From: Cacajao melanocephalus
Lineage: Eukaryota; Chordata; Mammalia; Primates; Pitheciidae
DNA: 64,000 nt
Direction: 5' to 3'
Assembly (NCBI GenBank): GCA_963573385.1
Contig: CAUYLG010005447.1
Location: forward strand, 1-64,000
Shown piece after piece: positions 45,169-64,000 of this stretch. The first letter of the stretch is position 1; every line of letters starts with the position of its first letter. A model generated the notes under the pieces. The model searched no databases and was not told where the DNA came from. It worked only from the letters and a program-made list of their open reading frames with translations. A program made the position numbers and the translations under genes.

Positions 45169-45979
45169 TTAACCCAGCTCTTCTGACTGCCACTGGGGCG
45201 TTCCTTCCAATCCACCCAAGATCCCAGGGCTGGCCTGGGCTCCAATGCTTCAAGGACATCCCAAGGTCAGGCTTTTCCCCACAAGGGAGGGGGCGGGTGG
45301 TAGGAAAGGGATATCAGGAGAAAAATAAGAGAGCAAGGAGAAGCCTAGGCAAGGGCCCAACAATTCCTAGCCTGAGGCGAGGCAAGGAAAGCGGTCAGCT
45401 TTGCTGTGGTCACTTCCTACGGGGCTGAGGGGCAAGCGCCCCATCCCTTTCCAAGAAAAATGCTCCTGTCGCTTCGCAAGGCTGTAGCTGTTCCAGGCTC
45501 AGGATCAAGGTCGCCCGATAAGGAAAGACGGAAAGTGTTAATGGGGCATCAAGCGCCACCGAGGGGTTTCCCCTCCTCGCGAGGGGCGCCCAGTTCCGCA
45601 GGGCAGGAACCAACCTCCCGCTTGCGAGAACCCTGGGGGTGTACACGGGCCGGCCCTCACCCCTCACTGCCTCTTAGGATCCCCGCCGAGACTAAGGGGC
45701 CCTAATCCTTTGCCACAGGGGTCCCTGCAAGAAAAGGGGAGGGGAATGGTCTTCCATCTCGTCTGGCTTCCTCCCCCGCCATGACTCAGCGCCTGCAGCG
45801 GCTGCATTGCGCAGTTAGGTGACCTCAGGATGGAGGGGCCGGGGACCCTGTGTGTGGCTGGTAGTGGGGAGACGCTGGCATAGGGTGAGGGGGGGCTCCA
45901 CGCGGACGCCCAACCCGCCAGTGCCCCCAGGATCCTTCTTCACGGTCCCTGGTCCCCGCACGTGAAGAGGGGTTCTCAC

Positions 45980-46130
45980 CTGGTACAGGAGAGGGGCGGG
46001 TGTGCGGGATGTGGCGGCAGCGGAGGACGGCGGGCTGGCGAGCGGACTCAGGGAGCGAACGCGGCACTCGTCACCAGGACCCCTTCTGCGGCGCGTTCCG
46101 AGAGGAACGCAGCCGAATCAGCCTCGGAAG
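45980..46130 (-). other. ALDOA: ALDOA non-coding first exon, housekeeping type
   Basis: The sequence CCGCTCGCCAGCCCGCCGTC ... CCCTCTCCTGTACCAG followed by GTGAGAACC gives a clear donor at 45,980. It resembles the human ubiquitous ALDOA 5' exon as I recall it. The upper limit is an estimate. A TTTTAAA element at 46,173-46,179 could serve as a weak TATA. Confidence 0.8.
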
Positions 46131-46900
46131 GGGCGGCGCAAGGGGCGGGCAGAAGGAAGGCGGCGCTCGGCCTTTTAAAGGCACCACTCCGCCCTCCGCC
46201 GAGCTTTTTCCTTTGCGGGCAGCAGGCGGCGTCCAATTGCAGGCGAGGGAGTGGGCGACGGGCCGCCCCCGAGAGGCGCAGCCCAGAGGCTGCGCTAGGG
46301 GGAGAACGGGCAGCGAGAACACGATTCCTCCCCCGCCCCCCTCGGACGTGACTCGGGCCACATCCCACGGGTCGCCTCCCCTCCGCTCCTTTTCCCCCGC
46401 CTGGCGCGCTCTTGGGCGCCGTGACTCAGCCAGAATGTTAGCACCGGAGGAGGGGGGACGGGAGGTGGGGGATGCGGATGGAAGAGTCGGAAACTAAGGA
46501 GACTGGGCTTGGCCTCCCAGGCCCAGCCCGCGGCCCGGGGCAGCCCCAGCTTCCGGCCTGCGCGGCTGCGGCGCGCGTCGCCACCTGGGCCGCATAGCGC
46601 AGTCGCGCGTCGGCCTACCTGGCCCGCGGCCTGCGCCGTGCAGGGCGCGAAGCCGATACCCGTCACCCGTCACTAGCCGAGGCGTAAGAGAGGCGGAGGA
46701 AAGGGCGGCGAGAGAATGCGCGGAAGCGCGATAGGCCGGCGGAGCTGGCGCGGTGCGTAGGTTAGGCCTCCCCTATGCGGGCTCCCAGCGGCGGGCGGGC
46801 TGGGTCGCGCATGCGCGCGGTCTCTCCACCCGGGCGGTCGTAGCCATGCGGGCGCCCTGCGCCACCGAAAACCAGACTGTGCTGCCATACACCGACCGCT
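46000..46900. promoter_or_regulatory. ALDOA: CpG island of the ALDOA housekeeping promoter
   Basis: Dense CpG with several GC boxes (GGGGCGGGC near 46,141), an NRF1-type palindrome GCGCATGCGC at 46,807-46,816, and TGACTCAGC AP-1/MAF-like elements at about 46,421 and, outside the island, about 45,782. The long ORFs on both strands here reflect GC-richness. Confidence 0.85.
46338..46364 (+). promoter_or_regulatory. ALDOA: Hypoxia-response element of ALDOA
   Basis: Contains CTCGGACGTGACTCGGGCCA with the ACGTG core at 46,346-46,350 and a following CACAT. This closely matches the HIF-1 site described for the human aldolase A promoter (ACGTGACTCGG..., from memory). Confidence 0.85.
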
Positions 46901-47125
46901 GCTAGGCCTCGGGCATGCGGGGCCACGGTCCCTGCCAAACGTCTTCCTTGGACCTGACTTCCTTCCCCAGAATAAAATCCGTCCCCGAGCTGATCTGCCT
47001 CAGATGCTTTCTGAGTCCCCAAATCCTACCGTCCAAGTCTCCACTCCTCACCCGGACCCATCTGGACCCTGTCGGCCCAACCCCACCCCCACCCCCACCC
47101 CGGCCCGGTCCTGCGAGGGGCCCAC

Positions 47126-47170
47126 CTGCGGCGAGGCTGAAGAAGCCGGCAGAGCCTGGTCAGCAGCGAG
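47126..47170 (-). other. ALDOA: ALDOA muscle-type non-coding first exon
   Basis: The sequence CTGCCGGCTTCTTCAGCCTC ends GCCGCAG before a GTGGGC donor at 47,126. It lies about 25-30 bp below a TTATAA box at 47,195-47,200. The start is inferred from the TATA position. It is about 1.1 kb upstream of the housekeeping exon, the expected order for ALDOA. Confidence 0.75.
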
Positions 47171-47194
47171 TGAGCCAGGGGTGCCCGGGCTGGG

Positions 47195-47307
47195 TTATAA
47201 GGCGGCTCCTGCCCGCCCCGCACCAGTGTCCCCGACCTTCTCCGATGACCCCTGCCCTTTTCCCGCCACAGATCCTCTGGCAGGAACCTATATTTAGGGA
47301 AACCTGA
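47195..47307 (-). promoter_or_regulatory. ALDOA: ALDOA muscle promoter: TATA, MEF2 and MEF3 sites
   Basis: A TATA-like TTATAA at 47,195-47,200 is preceded by a perfect MEF2 site CTATATTTAG at 47,288-47,297 and an adjoining MEF3 site (TCAGGTTTC on the minus strand, 47,299-47,307). MEF3 and MEF2 control of the muscle aldolase A promoter is established knowledge. The sites overlap the expected distance upstream of the exon at 47,126. Confidence 0.85.
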
Positions 47308-47628
47308 AGCCCCTGACATTCACACCAGCGTGGGGCCCGGCCTAGGGGAAGGGGCAGAAGGCTTGGGTTTGCCCTATTGACGGGGAGGGAGCCCCTGCCC
47401 ACTCACCGGTGCTTCAAAGGAAATTTCTTCCTTGGAAATCCAGACGGAGGCCCTTGGTTGTCAAGAGAAATAAATCTCTGGCCAGGGATCTGTCGGAGGG
47501 AAAGGGGTGAGGAGACTCGGATCACGTGGCCACCCTGCCACCCTCCCTGGCTCCTTTTCTAATCTCCTTCCTCCCCTGACTCCCTGCAGTGATGGTGGCT
47601 GTAGTGATTCTCTGGAGCCTTGGGTTTT

Positions 47629-47634
47629 TTTATT
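47629..47634 (-). terminator. Candidate poly(A) signal of the cysteine-rich gene
   Basis: AATAAA on the minus strand about 440 bp after the stop codon at 48,077-48,079, and about 320 bp before the ALDOA muscle promoter elements. It could end the upstream transcript, and read-through into ALDOA remains possible. Confidence 0.55.
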
Positions 47635-48076
47635 TTATTTTAAAGGAGAGCAGATACTGGTACTACACTCACCTCCTAAAATAGCAGTCTGTGGACGGAG
47701 TGTGGTTGGGGTACCCCTGAGTACCCGGTACTCAAGGCCCAGGCTCCTCCTATAACACTGTGTGGTGAGCAGCGCCACCCCCCTGCCCACCTTAAAATAG
47801 AATCGTTGACTTGGGTAGGGGAAGGGGAGCCAGGGCACCTGCTGGAGCACTAGCCTCTCTTCTGGCCCTCCAGAGGAGCTGCCGTCCAGCTGGCCAAGAG
47901 TCCTACCCTGCAGGGAGCCAGGCCCTGCACTGCCACTTCCAGTTGCCAGGCCTGGGTGCTGGGCAGGCCATTTGTGGTTCCAGTGGCCTGGAGAAAGGTG
48001 TCCTGAAGCCCCTCAAGGAGGAGGGCACATGGGCCCTGGGGGCTGGCCGCTCTCCAGAGGGCAGGACACTGGGTCC

Positions 48077-58767
<10,691 letters not shown>

Positions 58768-58899
58768 GTAGCAGGGCAGCGCCAGTCAGTCCGGGAACTG
58801 CAGAGAAGGGAAGGTTCTCGGTCAGAGGCTGAGAGGGGCCGTTAGACCGGGGTGCCCACCCTCCTCCCCTTTCCTGTTTGGGGAAACTGAGGCCATCGC

Positions 58900-59460
58900 T
58901 GGGCCGAAAGGTGGGATTTGGGAAGGGGATTGGGGAGCCAGGGATCAGAGGCGGTGCTTTCCTCGCAGGCACCAGCGCGCCCAGGCCACTCCCCTCCTCG
59001 GTTCCCACACCTCGGGCTTCCCGGGTCGGTCGGTCCCCACCACCTGCACCCTCGGGCCGCGTGCAATTCACGGATTCCGCGCCGAGTTGGGTCCAATCGG
59101 CCGAGGCGCCGGCTCCACCCAGAAGCCGTTTGCGGCATCCCGCTGTTGCCTTGGAGACTAGAGCGGTGTTTGTACGGCGGCCGCCGAGGCCCATACTTCC
59201 TCCTCACGCCTCGCGGTTCCCGCCTGAGTTTCCGCGGCCACCGGGTCTGCGCCGCCGCGGCCCTAAGGGCCTTCTCGCGGGGACCAAAAAGGAAGAACGA
59301 ATCCTACCGTCGCCAGCCCGAGTCGGATCCTCATCAGATGCTGGACGTTAAAGGAGGCACCGGGTTCTGGCGCGCCGCAGAGGGAGGATTGAACCCCGAG
59401 GCTACGCTCACGACTTGGATGTGTCTCTGCCAAGCCACTGCGCGTCGCAGTGTCCCTCCA
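58900..59460. promoter_or_regulatory. CpG island, probable promoter of the cysteine-rich gene
   Basis: CpG-dense sequence with GCGGCCGCC, CCGCGGCC and CCGCCGCGG runs. The first coding exon (58,762-58,797, acceptor CTCTGCAG) lies just downstream on the minus strand, so at least one non-coding exon must start here. The island may be bidirectional. From memory, the next human gene, TLCD3B, has a distal first exon reading the other way. Confidence 0.75.
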
Positions 59461-59562
59461 CTCCTCTGCAAAAGGGAGAAACGCCTGCCGCTCAGGGATA
59501 TTGTAAAAATCAGAGCTACTTTTATTTTATTTTTATTATTATTTTTTTCTTTTTTTTTTTTT

Positions 59563-59679
59563 AAAGATGGGGTGTCACCATGATGGCCAGGCTGGTCTTG
59601 AACTCCTGACCTCAGGTGATCCACCCACCTCGGCCTCCCAAAGTGCTAGGATTACAGGCGTGAACCACCGCGCCCGGCT
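59563..59679 (-). mobile_element. Half-Alu (left arm only)
   Basis: T run, then AAAGATGGGGTGTCACCATG to GTGAACCACCGCGCCCGGC. It starts at the middle linker. Confidence 0.85.
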
Positions 59680-59689
59680 ATTTATTATT

Positions 59690-59973
59690 TTTTAAGAAAG
59701 AGTTTGCTCTTGTTGCCCAGGCTGCAGTGCAAAGGTGGGATCTCGGCTCACCGCAAACACCCGCTTCCCAGGTTCAAGGGATTCTTCTGCCTCAGCCTCC
59801 TGAGCAGCTAGGATTACAGGCACGTGCCACCATGCCCGGCTAATTTTGTATTTTTAGTAGAGATGGGGTTTCTCCATCCTGGTCAGGCTGGTCTCGAACT
59901 CCTGATCTCCGGGGATCCGCCCGGCTTGGCCTCCCAAAGTGCTGGGATTAGAGATGTGAGCCACCGCGCCCTG
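59690..59973 (-). mobile_element. Alu, full length
   Basis: AAGAAAGAGTTTGCTCTTGT to GAGCCACCGCGCCCTGCC. Confidence 0.9.
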
Positions 59974-59998
59974 CCTATATTTTATTTTTATTTGTTGA

Positions 59999-60600
<602 letters not shown>

Positions 60601-60635
60601 AAACAAATAAAATAAAAAATAAAAATAACAAAAGT

Positions 60636-60892
60636 AGTAATGGTGTCTTGCTATTTTGCCCATGCTGGTCTCAAACTCCTGGCCTCAAGTGATCCTCCTT
60701 CCTCAGCCTCTCAAGTAGCTAGGACTAGAGATGCATGCTACTGTGCCCAGCTAATTTTTTTTTTAAATTTTTTGTAGAGGCGATGTCTCTCTATGTTGCC
60801 CAGGTCATTCTTCGTCTCCTAACCTAAAGCAATCCTCCATCCTCAGCCTCCCAAAGTGCTAGGATTACAGGCATGAGCCACTGTGCCCCGCC
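60636..60892 (-). mobile_element. AluJ-like
   Basis: ATGGTGTCTTGCTATTTTGC, with a long linker AATTTTTTTTTTAAATTTTT, to GAGCCACTGTGCCCCGCC. Confidence 0.85.
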
Positions 60893-60902
60893 AAAGCTAC
60901 TT

Positions 60903-61269
60903 GTTAATTGTGTGGAATTATCAATATTTTTTCAACCTGACCCCACTGCTCCATTTTTACAGCCTTCACATCACTGTCAAAGTGATTTCCTACCACTTAC
61001 ATCAGATCTTGCTTCTTTTCCACTTTAAAACTTCCAAAGGCTTCCCACTTACTCCACGAGAAAGCCCAACTGCTTTAGCAGACTGTCAACACCATCTACT
61101 CTGAACCCTGCCTCCCTTCCTTTTATTCACTCACAGCATATTCAGCAGGTAAGAGGCACTGCTGTAGTATCTAGTAGAGAATAAGGCAAACTTCCTGCCC
61201 TCACGTTGCTGACATTTTACTAGAGGAGGGATACCAGATATTAAATATGTATAGACAAATTAAATTTTG
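60903..61269. repeat. L2-like debris
   Basis: 'ttaaaacttccaaaggcttc', 'actctgaaccctgcctccct' and a 'gccctcacgttgctgacatt' stretch fit old L2 or similar. No coding signal. Confidence 0.45.
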
Positions 61270-61270
61270 C

Positions 61271-61564
61271 GGCCGGGCACAGTGGCTTATGCCTGTAATC
61301 CCAGCACTTTGGGAGGCCCAGGAGGGGGGATCACGAGGTCAGGAGATCGAGATCATCCTGGCTAACATAGTGAAACCCTGTCTCTACTAAAAAAAAAAAA
61401 AAAAAAAAATTAGCCGGCATGGTGGCACATGCCTGTAGTCCCGGCTACTCCGGAGGCTGAGGCAGAGAATCGCTTGAACTCAGGAGGCGGAGGTTGCAGT
61501 GAGCTGAGATTGCACTACTGCACTCCAGCCTGGACGACAGAGTGAGATTCTGTCTCAAAAAAAA
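61271..61564 (+). mobile_element. AluY/Sc-like, young-looking
   Basis: GGCCGGGCACAGTGGCTTAT, GATCACGAGGTCAGGAGATC, GGCTAACATAGTGAAACCC. Target duplication ACAAATTAAATTT on both sides (61,255 and 61,565). Confidence 0.93.
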
Positions 61565-61599
61565 ACAAATTAAATTTCGTATCCCCTTGGTTCTTTTCT

Positions 61600-61830
61600 G
61601 ATTTTTTTTTTCAGAAGGAGTTTCATTCAAGTGATTCTCCTGCCTCAGCCTCCCGAGTAGCTGGGATTACACAGATGTACCACCACGCCCAGCTAATTTT
61701 CTTGTATTTTTAGTAGAGTCAGGGTTTCACCATGTTAGCCAGGCTGGTCTCACACTCCTGACCTCAGGTGATCCGCCTGCCTCTGCCTCCCAAAGTGCTG
61801 GGATTATAGGCGTGAGCCACTGTGCCTGGG
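61600..61830 (-). mobile_element. Alu with internal deletion
   Basis: TTTTTCAGAAGGAGTTTCAT jumps directly to CAAGTGATTCTCCTGCCTCA, then reads to GAGCCACTGTGCCTGGG. Confidence 0.88.
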
Positions 61831-61839
61831 CTTTTTTCT

Positions 61840-61964
61840 GATTTTTAAAAGATGGGGTCTTGCTATGTTGCTCAGGCTGGTCTTGAACTCCTGGCCTCAA
61901 GCAGTCCTCCAGCCTCAGCCTCCCAGGTAGCTGAGATTACAGGCATGAATCACCATACCTGCCT
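61840..61964 (-). mobile_element. Alu monomer/left arm
   Basis: AAAAGATGGGGTCTTGCTAT to GAATCACCATACCTGCC. Confidence 0.8.
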
Positions 61965-61979
61965 TCCCATTGGTTCTTT

Positions 61980-62355
61980 CAATAGGATCTGCTGAAGCTT
62001 CCTGAACCAGTGCATAGGGTCTCACATTTCCACAGCTTTGCAGATGCTGATCCCTCTGCCTGGAGCACCCTCTGTCTTCCCCTCAAACCTCTTCCTCATC
62101 CCTCATGCATGTGCTCAGTTTGCCTCTGTGAGGTCTCCCTGACAACCTCAGGCGGAGGTGGCTGCTTTGGGCTGTGAATTCCCACAGTATCACACAGATA
62201 CTGCTGTTCTAGCACTTGTCACAAGATACTTGAATTCCTCACTTCCGTATCTGGCTCCACAATTAGACTGCAAGTGTCTGGGGCCTGGTCTGATTCACCT
62301 CCGTATCTTGAGCTCTAGTATTTGGCCTAGCCCTGGGAGCCTTGGTAAATACTCA
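61980..62355 (+). repeat. L2 3' end
   Basis: 'tctgcctggagcaccctctg', 'tttgcctctgtgaggtctcc', 'ttagactgcaagtgtctggg' and 'tatttggcctagccctggga' follow L2 order. Confidence 0.75.
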
Positions 62356-62450
62356 CTGATTCTATTGATTGATTGATTGATTGTTTTGAGATGGAGTTTC
62401 ACTACTCACTGATTCTATTTATTTACTTATTTACTTATTTATTTATTTAT

Positions 62451-62735
62451 TGTTTTGAGATGGAGTCTCACTCTGTCCCCAGGCTGGAGTACAATGGCAT
62501 GATCTTGGCTCACTGCAACCTTCGTCTCCTGGATTCAAGCAATTCTCCTGCCTCAGCCTCCCACGTAACTGGGATTACAGGCACAAGCTACCATGCCCAG
62601 CTAATTTTTGTATTTTTAATAGAGACAAGGTTTCACCAGGTTGGTCAGGTTGGTCTTGAACTCCTGACCTTGTGATCCGCCCGGCTAGGCCTCCCAAAGT
62701 GCTGTGATTACAGGTGTGAGCCACCGCGCCCGGCC
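62451..62735 (-). mobile_element. Alu (AluS/Y-like)
   Basis: GTTTTGAGATGGAGTCTCAC to GAGCCACCGCGCCCGGCC. Preceded by an (ATTT)n tract and by a short copy of its own head at about 62,383-62,402. Confidence 0.92.
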
Positions 62736-62769
62736 TATTTCCTTCTTTCTTTTAAAAAAGTAGACATGG

Positions 62770-63120
<351 letters not shown>

Positions 63121-63139
63121 AATACTCACTGATTCTATG

Positions 63140-63646
63140 AATGAGCTGAAACCAAACACTAACCACAAATGAAGCATTGTTATTCACATGTCCTAGTTCC
63201 CTTGGCTTTCAAGGCACTCAGACCTCCCTGTTTCATTCCTAATCTTTTTAGTTCACATACACACACACACTCACACTCATACTCACACAAGCACCCCACC
63301 CCATGGCGGCCTCTGATTTCCTACACAATTGCTGCATCCTGTCGTTTTACCCTAAAAGCAGTGCTACCATATACCTATTTTTGTCCATGTTCTCCACCCC
63401 AACGTACCTCACCACAGCTGCTGCCCTGGGGCTTCCTACACCGTGAGGCAGCCATGGAAATCGCCAAGGGCTGTGTCTCTGGATCCCAAATCTTCCCTCC
63501 CAGTGTCAACCATACTGAGATGGTTTCAGCCACCCTCTTGGCCACCCCTGGCCTCTCAGAGGGCATTTCAAGCCCAGAAAACAGAAGTCTAGCTGTCTCT
63601 AATGTCACCATTATTGATTCTAAAGAAGATTGCTTTCTTAGGCTGT
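63140..63646. other. Unique-looking sequence, no gene seen
   Basis: Contains a short (AC)n tract near 63,256-63,290. A 201-codon plus-strand ORF runs through it into the following Alu and is not credible as a gene. Confidence 0.5.
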
Positions 63647-63946
63647 CTTTTTTTGGGGGATGGGGGACATGTTCTCATTCAGTAGCCCAAGCTGGAGTGC
63701 AATGGCACAATCATGGCTCACCACAACAGCCTCGACCTCCTGGCTCATGGGATCCTCCCACCTCAGCCTCCTGAGTAGCTGAGACTACAGGTGTGTGCTA
63801 CCACACCCAGCTAATTTTTAAATTTTTTGTAGAGACGGGGTCTCACTATGTTGCCTAGGCTGTTCTTGAACTCCTGGGCTCAGGCAATCCTCATGCCTCG
63901 GCCTCCTGAAGTGCTGGGATTACAAGTGCGAACCACCATGCCCAGC
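63647..63946 (-). mobile_element. AluJ-like
   Basis: TTTTTTTGGGGGATGGGGGA to GCGAACCACCATGCCCAGCC, with the AluJ-type 'gctgttcttgaactcctggg'. Confidence 0.9.
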
Positions 63947-64000
63947 CCTGGGCTGTCTTCTTGTCTGATGGAATCCTGAGGACCAAGATGAGGCCAGTTC

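Noticed and set aside
45962..46666. Long ORFs on both strands in the CpG island
   Set aside because: GC-rich sequence has few stops. The region is promoter and non-coding first exon.
63169..63774. 201-codon plus-strand ORF
   Set aside because: It runs into an antisense Alu and has no recognisable domain.

Overview
This window is nuclear DNA from a simian primate. The evidence is about three dozen dimeric Alu copies (AluS, AluJ and a few AluY-like), primate-type L1 elements, THE1/MST LTRs and an intron-containing aldolase A gene. The aldolase differs from the human protein as I remember it at four residues, and the 3' end of the youngest L1 is not the human-lineage L1PA type. I therefore think a non-human simian is likely, perhaps a New World monkey (inference, low confidence).

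Layout. Positions 1-41,550 are AT-rich and carry no protein-coding gene that I can support. They hold old MIR/L2 debris, a near full-length but decayed L1 (8.1-14.1 kb), an old L1/HAL1-like element split by a younger 3'-truncated L1 (33.9-40.5 kb), two solo MaLR LTRs with 5-bp target duplications, antisense L1 pieces, microsatellites and two unusual inverted repeats. At 41,551 the composition changes abruptly to GC-rich, Alu-dense DNA. From there rightward, everything reads on the minus strand as two genes in tandem.

The first is ALDOA. It has eight intact coding exons between 41,756 and 44,654 that sum exactly to 364 codons plus stop. It also has the extra in-frame exon of the longer isoform (44,872-45,025), a housekeeping CpG-island promoter with a hypoxia-response element, and a muscle-type promoter with adjacent MEF2 and MEF3 sites. 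Upstream of it lies a four-coding-exon gene (48,077-58,767) for a 139-residue, single-pass, very cysteine-rich membrane protein. Its first exon lies just inside a CpG island near 59 kb. The two genes lie head to tail, and the small gene probably ends about 0.3 kb upstream of the ALDOA muscle promoter. From memory, human 16p11.2 has the same order in this part, with a poorly characterised novel-protein locus upstream of ALDOA.

The most notable observation is the junction at about 41,550. ALDOA sequence ends at its poly(A) cleavage site, followed directly by an (AAAAT)n tract and then unrelated AT-rich DNA. PPP4C, which follows ALDOA in human, is absent over at least 41 kb. This could be a lineage-specific rearrangement, a duplication, or an assembly join. 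Second is the cysteine-rich small protein gene itself. I found no prokaryotic-style systems, CRISPR arrays or tRNA/rRNA genes.
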